Part shown: positions 34,531 through 47,500 of the stretch, in pieces
Layout of the letters: each line of letters starts with the position of its first letter
Numbering within the stretch: the first letter of the stretch is position 1
Notes under the pieces: model-generated
Databases searched by the model: none
What the model was told of the DNA's origin: nothing
Seen by the model: only the letters and a program-made list of their open reading frames with translations
Made by a program: the position numbers and the translations under genes
DNA from: Pseudeuparius sepicola
Taxonomy: Eukaryota; Arthropoda; Insecta; Coleoptera; Anthribidae
Length of the DNA: 64,000 nucleotides
Direction: 5' to 3'
Assembly: GCA_963920635.1 (NCBI GenBank)
Contig: OY987298.1
Span: 110,117,309-110,181,308 of the forward strand

Positions 34531-35302
34531 TGGTTTAGTTTAGTTGGGAACACTATTTCTTCGCCAACGTTTCGATTAATGTGTAATCTTCATCAGGGCT
34601 CTAAAATACAATACAATCTAGTATATAAAATGAATATAAACTAAAAATAAGAATTTAGAAGAAAGGTTTTCTGGCACATGTTATAAATTTATAAATAAAA
34701 AGAACTTACCAGAAATAAGATTGATGATTTTAAATTGTAAGTATATTAACGTTTTAATTGTCTAGTTTTTTTCTGTTATGTAAATATTTAGTAAAAAATT
34801 TATAATATAATATTAGTATATTCAAAGTCAGTGTCAAAAATATTAGTTATAGGTATAATTAATAACATGAGAAATGGGTATTTATTGGTTCAGAATGTTG
34901 AAATAAGCTGCATTAAGATTTTCTATATCTACCCTTTGGTTGACACCATTATTTCGTTTTATTGTAATCATTTCTTGTAGTAGTCTTTTATATAAATTGG
35001 TTTGAGTACCTAAAGCTTTAGTTTCATCAAAATTAAATGTATGGTTAAATTCACGACAGTGCTCAACAAGGGTAGTAGGATTAATAATGTTGAGTTTCTT
35101 GCAGTCTCTTTTATGTTCTGCTACTCTAGTTTTTAAATATCTTTTTGTTTGGCCTATGTAGCATTTAGGACAGTCTTTGCAAGGTATTTTATTTTATTTC
35201 TCATTTAACATCATGTTATTAATTATACCTTTACCTATACCTAGAGGCCCTGTATGACACAAAAAGTGACAGTTATTCATTTTAACAGAGGTTGGACAAC
35301 AG
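34531..35302 (-). mobile_element. Penelope-like element, arm 1
   Basis: It starts TGGTTTAGTTTAGTTGGGAA, has a hammerhead-like core on the minus strand at 34568-34602 (GCCCTGATGA, A, GATTA/TAATC stem, GAAACGTTGGC) and contains a GIY-YIG endonuclease frame. The reverse transcriptase part is absent. Arm 2 is inverted at 37134-37556. Confidence 0.8.
34882..35200 (-). pseudogene. GIY-YIG endonuclease domain of a Penelope-like element
   Basis: The minus-strand frame reads NKIPCKDCPKCYIGQTKRYL, then TRVAEHKR, LVEHCREFNHTFNFDETKA and LYKRLLQEM, ending in TAA near 34882. The Cys pairs followed by CYIGQT, an Arg and EH are the diagnostic core of the endonuclease that follows the reverse transcriptase in Penelope-like elements. 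A stop lies just upstream of NKIPC and the reverse transcriptase is not present, so only the C-terminal part survives. AATAAA overlaps the stop codon. Confidence 0.8.
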
Positions 35303-35440
35303 ATTTTGGCAGATCTAGTAACATTGTTTTTATTATATTCTTATCTTGGCAGGTGCCAGTTTGTCAACAAAACTGTCGACAAATTATTGAGCGTGCTCAT
35401 TTTCTTTTGCAAAAAGGAATGTTAACAGTTAAAAGTGACA

Positions 35441-36261
35441 TCTTGTGTAATAAGAAACTGCAAGAATTCTGAGCAGGATGAATTTTTCATAACACCCTTT
35501 CCAAAAAGCGCAGAAGAACGAGCACGATGGTGCAAATGAAATACCCTAACATGAGAGTTGGAAATGATACGAAAATTTGCGAGGTAAGTAAATTTAATTA
35601 CATAAGTATCTCTAGTTTTTTATTTTTTGTTTGATCTGTGATTTTAATCTGCAGAATAATTTTCTTAATCTGCATCAGCAACATAACATAAGATACCTAA
35701 ATTAATACGTATTAAATATTAGTACCTACCTATTTATTTTCAATAAAAGTCCATAAGGTTCTACAAACCCCCTATTAGAATTCTTATGAAAATTTCCCAA
35801 TGTTAAAGAGATAAAATTAAAATTTTTGCCCTTCAAGGAGGTAAAACCTGTTAGGTATATTTACACTGGACCGGGCTATGCATTTTTCGTTTCATGGAAT
35901 AATAAAAATGTAAGTATATGTGTTAGAGAGAGGCAGTTTTGAAGGTGCTTTATTTTGCACCAAGACCAACAAAATCGGACAAAAAAGAAGTTAACAGGGG
36001 TGGGAATATAAAGAACCCTTTTTGTGTAGTCAGTTAAATGTGTGAACTTATATTCCATTACAAATTTCTTGCTGATAAAAAAATAGCATTTGATGGCAGC
36101 GTTTTATTATGTTAAGGTAGCTTAAATTTATAGTTCTTTAACTTTCAGAGGTTCACTTCTCCGACATGGATTTTGAGTGTCAGGTTGTGCTGAAGAAAGG
36201 ATCATCTCCTGCAACGTTTGATGAACGTGACTTTAGCAAGAAAGAACCATTATTAAATATG
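35441..36261 (+). pseudogene. THAP-domain gene fragment between the two PLE arms
   Basis: Exon 35441-35583 reads SCVIRNCKNSEQDEFFITPF then PKSAEERARWCK. An indel shifts the frame to KYPNMRVGNDTKICE before GTAAGT. The second exon starts at 36151 after CTTTCAGAG with VHFSDMDFE, then LKKGSSPATF; its end is uncertain. C-x4-C, PK, W, C-x2-HF and the AVPTIF-like tail together make a complete THAP zinc finger. The frameshift inactivates it as read. No transposase partner was found beside it. Confidence 0.65.
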
Positions 36262-37133
36262 TATAAATTTCTGAGAACTTGTACTAGTTTGATTTTTCCT
36301 ATTTACTTACAATATATCTTTAAAAACAAAAATAGGTACTGTTGTCTTCTTTATTGAAATGTAGATGATCTCTCTTGCATTAAAAAGTTATTAACTTTTA
36401 TTTTACAAAAAAAAAAGAATGAGAGACTAATATATCGATATTAAATATCTAGGTACTCATTTTTTTATTCAGCCTAATTCCTATTATTATTGGTTGATTC
36501 ATATTACCAAAACAAACTTTCCAACTTTTTGTTCCGTACAAATTTCAGTATTAATTGTCTTAAAATTATGATGGTATGTATAAGAGAGTTTGAAGAAACG
36601 TAACCATACAGTAAAACCATTTAAAAGACCTTTTTTATTTGTAAATGAACGGAATAATTATTATTGCAGCTGATTCCTATTGAAGAAATATTCGAAAGTT
36701 TGATTAGTTGGTATGCTAGAGCCTTGTTTAATTTTATGTACATACCTATCTACATATACCACCCTCCTACAAAAATTTAATAAATGTTTTTATCCTGATA
36801 TCCTAAAATTTCTGTTTTCTTGGAACAAATTATATGTTTCTTCACTTTTCCATTCAAACTTCAATAATATTATTAGTTAAGCTTTGCAAATAACATACTA
36901 CTACCTAACCTATTTACCTATTTATTGGTTTTATCTATATTTTTATACATTTTAAACTGTGCCCTCATCTACCTACGCTTATGGCAGTTAACTGTCGTTA
37001 GCTTAACCTTAAAATCCAATTTTGATACATGGTGCTGCTAGGGGAATGTTAGAAAGAGCGAAAAAATATATGTCTGTTGCACAAAATGAATTTCATAGGG
37101 AAAATAAGACCCTCGCCAGAGAGAGATCCGATC

Positions 37134-37556
37134 GTTGTCCAACCTCTGTTAAAAGGAATAACTCTCACTTTTTGTGTCATACAGGGCCTCTACCTATACC
37201 TAATATTTTTGACACTGACTTTGAATATACAAATATTATATTATAAATTTTTTACTAAATATTTACATAACAGAAACAAACTAGGCAGTAAAAACTAAAC
37301 AGTTAAAACGTTAATATACTTACAATTTAAAATCATCAATCTTATTTCTGGTAAGTCTTCTTTTTATTTATAAATTTATAACGTGCCACAAAACCTTTCT
37401 TCTTAAATTCTTATTTTTAGTTTATATTCATTTTATATACTAGATTGTATTGTATTTTAGAGCCCTGATGAAGATTATACATTAATCGAAACGTTGGCGA
37501 AGAAATAGTGTTTTTAATAGCGTTTTGACCCTTTTCCCAACTAAACTAAACCAAAA
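37134..37556 (+). mobile_element. Penelope-like element, arm 2 (inverted, GIY-YIG deleted)
   Basis: It is the reverse complement of 34531-34860 plus 35215-35302; the GIY-YIG segment is missing at a point with TATACCTA homology. The hammerhead-like core is at 37461-37500 with an intact GATTA/TAATC stem. Confidence 0.8.
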
Positions 37557-37811
37557 AACTATTATTATATTCTAAATTCCCAATAAATTCCCTAAATGGG
37601 TTTTTAATTGGGAAAAACCCTCGAAAACACCTGAAATTGGGAAAAAAACAAAAAATCGTCAAAAATAATATTACTTTCATTAGGGTTATTTGGTGTTAAA
37701 ATGATCCTCTTTTTAGGCAGAATTTAATTACATAAAAATATGAAAACAAACCGTTTTTTCCCATCTCTAGTATTTTGTAAAAAATAAAACAAGATTTTCA
37801 GTATTAAATTG

Positions 37812-37907
37812 TTTATTGATGCCGTTTAATATAAAAAAGGATAAACAAAAACTAAGCTTTGCATCGTGTAAATACCAACTCTCGGACCAAATTTTGAATA
37901 CTTTATT
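37812..37907 (-). terminator. Candidate Caprin polyadenylation signals
   Basis: Two minus-strand AATAAA hexamers, at 37907-37902 and 37817-37812; the latter is followed by T-rich sequence. Confidence 0.5.
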
Positions 37908-38314
37908 TCTTACTTTCTAATGACAAAACCCATTTGGAAAAGTGGTTACGACGCTATAATTTGAATTTGGAGACATCATCTTTCATCAAAGACTTGATAT
38001 TACAGCAAGCAAAACCTACCTTCAATCCAATCCGTTTATATCGACCGAAACGAACCCTATTAAATCAAAGGCAACGATAGGGTGGTATGTTTTAACATAG
38101 CAAAGTGAACAAAATACCGAGGGGTAGGACACTAAGCATCTACCTGAACTAACATACAATAATAGTAACCGTCTTCTTTTTAAAACCCGTTTGAACACAT
38201 ATCAAAAGAAACCGATGCATCTTCAAACAAACTCGAAAAGGAAGACGGCCGGTTAGAAATAGGTTTGATGGTTTTCCATAATGCTCAATCGGGGGTAATA
38301 CTCGGGTTATGTGA

Positions 38315-38563
38315 CTATCGCAAGGCGCTGACAAACGACTGGTTGGTGTACATCTGGGTTGGGATGGGCTCGGGCTTGTCGATTTCAGACTCCTGCAGGA
38401 ACGAGAAGTTGCCCGTAGATTCCATCATCTCGATCAGGTGTTTGACTGGTGGCTGCTGGGGTACCATAGGCTGAGCGGGGTGGCTGCCGGGCGGGTAGTA
38501 CACCTGCTCTGGCGGCAGCATTGCCGGCTGGGGTATCAGCGGACGGTTGCCGTTCATCGCCAC
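38315..38563 (-). CDS. Caprin: Caprin exon 4: G3BP-binding-like segment and stop
   Basis: It starts VAMNGNRPLIPQPAMLPPEQ and ends YTNQSFVSALR then TAG. A downstream AATAAA at 37902-37907 and another at 37812-37817 on the minus strand make a terminal exon with a ~0.4-0.5 kb 3' UTR plausible. The alternative donor GTCACA just upstream of the stop is weak. Confidence 0.8.
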   Translation of the reverse strand: MAMNGNRPLIPQPAMLPPEQVYYPPGSHPAQPMVPQQPPVKHLIEMMESTGNFSFLQESEIDKPEPIPTQMYTNQSFVSALR

Positions 38564-41500
38564 CTGGCGATCAAAATGGAATATTATTACAAGGTGGTGC
38601 AAAATGAAGTCCCTATAATTTTTTTTTATTAAATTTGCTTGTCCGAATCTTTCTGTCAGTTGAAAAGTATCGAGATGGCAGCAAATTGCCGAATGAGCAA
38701 ATTGCCGAATGGTCGTGTAGGATCGGTAGGAGTCGGTCCTCGCCGACGTAGCGTCCACCAAAACTAGGTCAGAATCTGTTGATTGCTTGGGCTAAACGCT
38801 TGTGCCTTTGTAAGATTGTTTTCCTAATTTCGTATCAATTAAAAACCTTTCTAACATAATCCAGGAACCACAACAAAATATTTATTTACATTCTCTAAAC
38901 CCTACTAGCGTCTAGGGAGCGGTAGGTCACAAATGGTCCTAGCTGCTCCTTTTGCAACATCGAAACCTCACGAAAACCCGCGTAAAATCTGAAAATTTCA
39001 AAGATTTATGCCGTGTTTACGTCCAACCCGGCCGCTGTTTTCGCCCAACATTCGGCACGCGCGTTTCGATGTTATATTGTCAATTTTCTCTATACGATCA
39101 AACGTAAGCAGCTTAATGTCCTGTTCTAGTGGATCTTCTGTCATCGTCATCGAAACAATTTTGTCGAAAACATCGGGTCTGTTCGGCCGTCGTTTTTGGC
39201 AATATGCACATTCGGCATTTGTGGCGTTCCCAAAAATATCCACTAGGGAAATTCATTATGAATTTAGAAATTTAATAAATGTGTGATTTCACAACACTTT
39301 TTCATGGAGTGTTAAGGCGCTACGATACCCCCCATTTTCAAGGGTTTCGTAGTTTACATCTCCTACTTGCATTTCTTAATATTTTCACTTGATTTTTTTT
39401 TAGTGGCTTAGATAAAGCTATGAAGAATCGTCATTGTATGTCACGAACTGTGCAGGACTAATGCGACACTGTGAAAAAAAATGCCAAACATACCCGAAAT
39501 TCGACTATATTCGGTTAAGAATTTCGAGTATTTCTGCCGCTCAAAAATAATTCGAAAGACACAACGACGATTGCGGCATTCGATAACATTATTTTGAGAC
39601 TACTTTCAAGTCGATACGTTTGTTCGTTTGGCTATGATTTGAAAACTACGAACCCATTGCCCGGCAATAAAATGTTCCGTGAATTGGCCATCCGAGCAGG
39701 AATTAGACGTACGGAGATGGGCGAGCGGGCGGGCGTTCGCTGGAACTCGTGGTTCCCCTACTCCCCCCTACTTCGGCCTACCTCACCGGGCTCAGGAACC
39801 ACGGCAGGGGAACTTTCAATCGATATCAGATGTTTCATTTTATTAGTCTCCCTTATTTGTTTCGTTTGTTTTGAATGTTAGTAAAAATATTTTGGAGTTT
39901 ATTATTATGTATGTCGACTGGCATATATATACACTCATTATTATTATTCCTCCAGGAATAATAAATAAATAATTATTATTCACAAAGTACTTTTTGCTTT
40001 TGTGTAAAATGGTTTAATCCCTAGGGCATAAAACGGCCTGGTCGTGCAAAAAGAGTAAATTTAAATTCTAGACCAAATTGTGCGCTTGATTTTTACTTTA
40101 AAAATGTGATAGGTACAAGTAATATTTTTGACAAATAAATGGGTCATGTGAAGCATTTTTTGAAAACGAATAATATCCTATGTAATACGATTATTGTGTC
40201 AAATCGCTGCATGATAAAAGCTAATTTATATACTTTCCAGAGGGAACGATAATAATTCTGACATCCAGTCAGTTTTAGAAACTTCTTCGTTAGAAGATTG
40301 TTTGAAAGTCATTTGAGTTGAAAATCGGGCAAAATAAAAATAGAAGGTACATTTTATTGTTCCAGTCTGTCGAATTTATGACATTTTAATACATTTTCTA
40401 GGATGTTCGATAATTCAGATTTGTCAGAAGGTTCTGAAACTGAACGGCAGTCAGGGCAAGAATACCTATAATGTTTGATAATGATGTCGCAACAGTCACA
40501 GTGAAACCAATAGGAGTAATTTGTGGGCTTGTGTGCTTTTATTCCCGTACCTAATATGGTTCCCAGAATTTGAGAGAGGGGTACTAGGGTACTAACACAT
40601 ATTTTGCATTTTGCACACTTATATTCGGATTTAGGTATAAGTGCAGGTGCATAGGGTTTGAGAAACAAACTTTCTGGGAAAAACAGGGCTTTGAATGAAA
40701 CATTTACAAGGGATTAGAAATTAATAGCTCCTATTATCTCAAAACTATTACTTTATTTAAAAACGGAGACCGGTTTCGCAACTCTATAAATTTACCTACA
40801 TCCTCAGGGCAGGTAGTAGGTATATGTATAAATAAATAAAGAACCTTTACTTACCTAACCATTATATATTATTATTATATATTCAGCCACAAGTCAAAGT
40901 TGAAACAATTAAAAACATTTACATAATTATAATCTTTTTTCAAGTATCTCCTTCAAATTTCCTGCAAGCTTTTTTTAAATATTATATTGTAGTCCTTGAT
41001 GATGTAATTTTATAGATTAACGAAACCGCTTACTGTTTTTAAATAAACAAATCATAGTTGTGATATAATATTATACCTATGGTCTATTCACTCTAATCCC
41101 TCTAAAGTGAACTCTTACCAAAGTCTAGAAAGTATATCTCTGGACGCTGCTCTTACAGTGTAGAAAGTTTTCAGTTAGATTTATTTATTATTACACAAAT
41201 ATACATATGGAATACTAGGTATATAAAACATTTTTTTTACTACTAACCTGAGAAATCACCATTATTTACCTCATTCCTCTAATGAGAAGTAATATTTCTC
41301 TACCTAGGTAAATAATGATAATAAAAAAATACCTAGGTAAATAATGAAAAATTTTCTATGTGACATTTAAAAATTAGTGTCATTTTATCAGCTTGACAAT
41401 TGAACTCCCAGGCTACTTGATATTTTGAAGTATTTGAAAAAAGCGAGAAATGACTAAAATATGACAATATTTCAATGTTAGTAGTAAAAAAAATTCTATA

Positions 41501-44500
41501 TACACTTCGGTTGAGAAGGCCATTATTTACCTAGCATATTATATCCTTCGGCGCTACGCGCCTCAGGATATGAAAATGCTCGGTAAATAATGGCTCACTT
41601 CTCAACCTAGGTGTATAATATACTATTATAGAAGTAGAATTTAAACGCACTTTTTTAGTCGTAACAAGACTATTATGCAGAACAATAATTATTATCCAAT
41701 CAAACATTGATAGATGTTCAACTGACCCTAACGTGGTTCAAGGAGAATTCGGTAATCGAATCGTTAATTTAGATTTTATAATTGAGCAATTACAGAAGTT
41801 TTTTATACACGAACTCTTCATAGTACCTATGCACCTTTGCTGATATGAAAAATAATAGTAAAATTGTAGTAAAATTGTAGTAAACTAAAAACTATCTAAG
41901 AGTACCCCAGAAGCAACTGAAAAAACATTATAATTCATTGGATGAACAAAACAACTTAATTGCAACTTTTATAGGTATTCATCAATATAATCAGTAAATC
42001 ATGTTTTTCAATTTTTATGGTATTCAAGAAATTCTTAGAATTTTCATATTAGATTCTTGTCAAATACAAGTTAGATTGAATCAAGTACTTTTTACTCGAC
42101 TGAACTAATATCCTATTACAAACACGTTAGTAAAAAAAGCTGTGATCTTGACTGAGTAATTTACCAAAATCAATGATTGCAAAGGTTTTGAATCAACCCT
42201 ACATTTTATATTGTTCGTAGTCATAATGAACACTGTGCAAGTGAATGACTATTAACAAACTGGGGGTTACTAGAACTTGTATCCACTAAAATTAAATGTT
42301 ATTAATTTATTGATCTCATCTGCAACATTTCTGTTTTGTCAATTATAAGTTGCTACACTAGCAACTTGATTTGCATTTTACACATCATTTGATTATTATT
42401 TAGGCAATAATATGATATATTACTAATAATTATAATTGATATTAGTACCCACAATTATTACATATCCAGCAAAAATTCAGTGACAGTAGTTGTAATTTCA
42501 GTATAATGAACAGTTAAATGTACCCCTATTCAATTCAACACCATGAAACGTTATGTTATGTTGTTCTGACAAAAGAATGTGCTTAGAAAAGAAGTATTAT
42601 AGAATCAATTCCAGAACATGCTATTTATTGAAATAAAATATTACATTTAAATTATTCATTAGAATTCAATATCAATTGTCATTGAATTGATTATTGTTAG
42701 TTACAAAAAAGCTTCTGCTTGAGTTTGAGGAATAATATCTCATATTGAATTAAACAGGGTTTTTTACAAAGTGACAGATTTTTCTCAGTGTAGTAATTAC
42801 GGCCGGCTGCCCCTCAATCGTAGCACTATGAAGGGGCAGGCTGGAGTGGGGAGTCGTGGGAACTAGAGGAAGGAAAAGGATAGGCATATCTAATCGAGCG
42901 ACGTTTGTCCTGAATTGAGTCGGGCACTTCAGGCGGATTTCATAAGTATCGTAGCCTCTTAAATTCGATTTGAAAACATTTTATAAATCGAGTACCGCAT
43001 GAAAACAGGTACCTACTGAATGTGATTTCAGTTCCAGTTTTGTGGAATCGTATCAGGATTCAAAGCCGATATGTATTGTCATGTGTCAAATTTCCACTTT
43101 TTGTTGGTTTTGTGGATTGTTTGGTTGTTTTTCGAAAATATGCCAAATGGCAAAATTTAGAATCGACTCAATTCGATTTGAATATCGTCCATGAAAACTC
43201 TGAAGAGTGTTGGATTGAGTTAAGTTTATAACACCATAAAAACATAGTACCTAAATGTCATTTTAGTGATGCGTATCATTTCAGTAACACCTCTGAGAAG
43301 ACCAGAATACAGAGAGTTCTTGTCAAATATTTCAAATGGAGCTCAACTTATACGCTAATTAATCCATTGTATGTCCCTGTGGAGCTTCTTTCTCAGTTTC
43401 AAATTTATCTATAATAAATGAAGAACGCAGTCTACTTCATAGTTTATCTGAACGATCTTACTGGGTGTGTGAAAACTTACTTAAAAATTGGGCTGTATTT
43501 TACATATTTGACTGTGTTCTAGTCAGGAAGAAAGTGCATGTTCCTTTGGAAAAAACCATAATCATCGCTGCGCTGCTCCCAGGGCAGTCTACCCACACTC
43601 GCCAACATCTTACAATATTACGGACGACAATAAAAACCATCGCGTTCTATGTGGCCACAATGTGTAGCGTGCATAGTGTACATTGCGTACGTAGCATCCA
43701 TAGTGAGCATAGGGCTCTGTGAGGCCTTAGTATTAAAGACTGTTTGCTAATAAAATATGTTGAAATATATTGCATTCAATATTTTTACTATGACCAACCA
43801 ACCCTCATTCACTAAAAAAATCTAATAGATATCAATAAAACTTGATGTTACAAAGTCAATTTTGGAAAAAGTAATTTTTTACTGTTTTCTTTTTAATGTA
43901 CAGTTGAAATCAGATGCTGCCTCAGTCTCATCCTCAATTACAAAGAACACCCATAGTTGCTTCATCATCAAATAAGGGGTGGCTGCCTCTGATCGGCCCG
44001 GCACGTAGGCCTCCATGGGCCTATTGTGCCCCCATGGCCGGTATCATAGGGCTTCCAGCATGCCGGCCTTCTTGATGAAGGCCCGCAGCTCCCTCAACCT
44101 GACACCATACACGTCCTCAGCGCACAGCCTAGCCATGCCGAAGGACTCGAATCTGACCCTGTCGAGCGCAGGGCACTCTGTTACTAGATGGTGGGGGGTC
44201 TCCTCCTCTTCTTCTAGGCACCATCTGGATTCGCGCTCCTCCTCCACCCCAATGAGGTGTAGGTGGCGGGCTAGGCGACAGTGCCCAGTGAGGACCCTCA
44301 CCAAACCCTTAACCTCTTTTCTTGGCAGACCCAGCAATTCCCGGGACAAGGCAGGCGATGGCCCACGGATCATGAGCCTCGCCTGTCTCATCCCTGGAGC
44401 TCTGAGCCATTCCTCGACGAATCTGCTCTGCAGCCATTCGTCCAAGACTCCAATCGCTACCCGAGGGGCGATCCCCAAAAGGGGTTCCGGTCCCATCGGC

Positions 44501-47500
44501 CTGCCCATGGATCCCTCCCTGGCCAAGAGGTCGGCGGTCTCATTTCCCTCGATGCCCGAATGTCCGGGCACCCAGGACAGTCACCTTATTCCCTGCGGCC
44601 ACCAGTTTAAGCAAACTCGCTCGACATTCCTCCACCAGAGGAGATGTGGTGCGGTTTGCTCGCAGCGCTAGAAGGGCTGCTTTGCTATCGGAGTAGAAGG
44701 TCACCTCGTTCCTCTCGACCTGGAGTCTGAGTGATTCCTCCGCCCCCAGCATAATGGCAAACAGCTCCGCCTGGAACACCGTAGTGTCTTCTCCTAGGGA
44801 GACTGTAAGTTTACAGGCCAGCTTCTTACAATAGGCTCCGGCCCCCGTTCCTTTCCCCATCTTGGACCCGTCTGTGTACCAGACTAGTCCTTTCTGGGTA
44901 CTGATGTTCTCCTCCATCCACTCCTTCCTTTCGGGGAAGGAGAAGGAGAGTCTATCATAAAAGCCAATAGAAGGCTCCCTCACATCCCTCCTCATGTCCA
45001 GGATGGGAAGCGCCTCCTTTAGCTCAGACCATAGCCTCTGATGCCCACCAGTTGCTTCACTCTGTACAAATTGCCTACAAACGTTCCGCAATATTTAACC
45101 ACACTATAAAACCTTCAGTGCTTTATTTTGTATGTGTCACGATTTTCGTCCAGTTTTCGCCACGGAAAACGCGAAAAACAAAGTATAAACGATAATACAA
45201 ACTGTGTTAGATTAGCTGCAGGATTCTATAATGTAGTAAGGCAAGATGAATGTCTAGTTCATAACTTAGTAACTGAAACATATTATAAAATATTTAATTA
45301 ACACAAATTCTAGCTGGATCGCACAGATTAAGTAATATATGGTAAAAAAGGGGGTAAACAGACACGTGACTGCACGCCAATTTCCTTCCTTGGAGAACAC
45401 AAGGACTCCACATTTGCCTAATGATAAAACTCCACATTTGCTTAATGATAAAATATAGCAGCTATATAATATGCATATAAATAGCTCTTTATAGAACTTT
45501 TTCAATTTATAAATGATATTTCTATATTTTTTTCAATAATTTGGTAAAGCATTATATATTATATTTGTTTTTTCAATAATTTAGCAAAACATAAATTAAA
45601 ATACTATTATATAGTAAACACCCTCTGTCAGTGGTTTATAGATTAGCAGATGGCCTAGATTGTCTGCTGCTTGCGAAAAGTCGAAACGAAACGGAAGCGA
45701 TCTATTTTTGTATTCTTTCTCTCTAAACGCCCAGGCAAACAACTTTGGAAGAAGCAGCAATAACATTTCTGCATTTTGTGGTGTAAACAAAAAAATTCTA
45801 ACAAAAATTAGATACGGCCCTAATACCTCTGACTTGTGAGTTGGTGTGAACTAAATTAACTGTGTCAATTCTGCGGTCCCGCTATTCGGCAGAACGACTA
45901 TATGTAGGTGGTCTCATCAATCTATAAATTTTTGATAGTAATTCAACATATTTCACCACGGCCAAGCATGTTTTTAACATATTTTGATTTATAAGTAGGT
46001 TCACAAATATAAAAATATGCAAATAAATCTTATTTTATTACCTACAACTTAGGTGCCTACCCAATAAGGCAATATAATAATTATTTCTGAATAATTACAA
46101 ATACTTATAGCACCACCTGTTCTTCTACCACTCACATGATTATTTTTGAATAGATTGTCTTCCCAAAAGCACTACAAATATAAGTAAAAATACAATAATA
46201 ATTGTTAACGCAATTTCCAAAACTGGAATGGGATTTTTTAAAATTTCCGTGAGTAAACCTAACTCTGGAACACAGTGTATTCGATTCTGAAATGACTATT
46301 TCCCTATTTTCTCCATTGACTTTTCCACCTAGATGGAAATAAATTAGGGCATATAGCTCCACACCAGCTTTTAGATTTTGTGCATTTTTTAATTTTTTGT
46401 TAACCTCTGTATCTTGCAAAAATGTGAAACTTTCTATGAAATGCTTAGAACATATCGTCGCTAAAATTATGTTGTAATTAGTTGTAATACAACACTTAAT
46501 AAATATTACATGATCATTCTTTTGTGACAAATAATTATATTATAGGTACTTAGCAGTGTTTAAAATTCATTATAAATTTTCGGCCATAAGAACCTCAGTC
46601 CATATCTTTGATAATTCTGGCTATTTGGGAAAACTACAGGTATCTAATACCTTTGTTTATGGAATCCCTAGTTAGCCGATGTGTGACAGAGTCATAAGGA
46701 TACGAGAGCAATTTTGGATACAAGCAACAGATGTTGCTAAAAATTAAAGTGGCCCAGTCACTGAATACTAATTTAAAGATGTTTTTTTTGTTACAGATGA
46801 TCTGTTTAATTTGTTGAATGATACGGATTTGAAATAATGATTTGGAAGCTTAAAACGAAGTATTTTCTCCCATAATCGTCCCATCGCCAAATCTTACTCC
46901 CCAATCTTAACCCCCAACCGTCAGATCAAACGAAAATCGGGCTCCACTCACCGGCTGAGTTGGCTGTCCATTGAGCGTCATCTGCTGCTGCTGCAACGGC
47001 TGCTGCGGCTGCCCGTTGTGCGGCAACGGCTGGCCCATCAGAGGCTGTGGTTGCCCGTTGTGCGGCAGCGGTTGACCCAGCAGCTGCTGTGGCGGCGGCA
47101 CCATCGTCTTGGCCACCAGGGGCTGGCCATGAATGAGATTATCGTTCATCGCCGGTTCCAGCGGCGCCATCACGACCGAGGCCTCCGGCATGACGGGGTC
47201 GACGGTGGGGAGTGCCTGCATCGCATCCTGGTGCGGGGCTTCGATGGGGTAGTCCAGAGGGGCGACAGAGGGGTCCGTGTATGGTAGATCGGCCTGTTCC
47301 GCAGTTTCTTCCTCCACTTCGGCCTCATATACCTTAAGAAAAACAATCTGTTCATTCTAATTTCTATTTTTTTAGGTATTGGGTTTCAAGTAAATAAACT
47401 GGGAAGAAAGGCAGCAGCAATCATAACTATCAGATTTTACAACCATCATCTTCTTCCTGGTTCTTCCTAACGGGTCATGTGCTAATCAAATTAATTTGTT

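Larger units (their letters stand above)
38564..46951. other. Caprin intron 3, 8.4 kb
   Basis: It contains a repeat copy (38948-39075), a short Cys-containing frame (38998-39243, minus), a Cys-rich terminal exon (40354-40677, minus), an inverted pair (40750-41045), a hairpin (41510-41610), a repeat end (42765-42972), a LINE (44041-45091) and a diverged repeat (46132-46650). The rest is AT-rich without recognised coding. Confidence 0.6.

Noticed and set aside
44015..44671. 218-codon plus-strand frame
   Set aside because: It lies opposite the LINE RNase H/C-terminal region and has no domain of its own.
47018..47287. 89-codon plus-strand frame, Arg/His-rich
   Set aside because: Antisense of Caprin exon 3; its composition follows from the Gln/Pro repeats.
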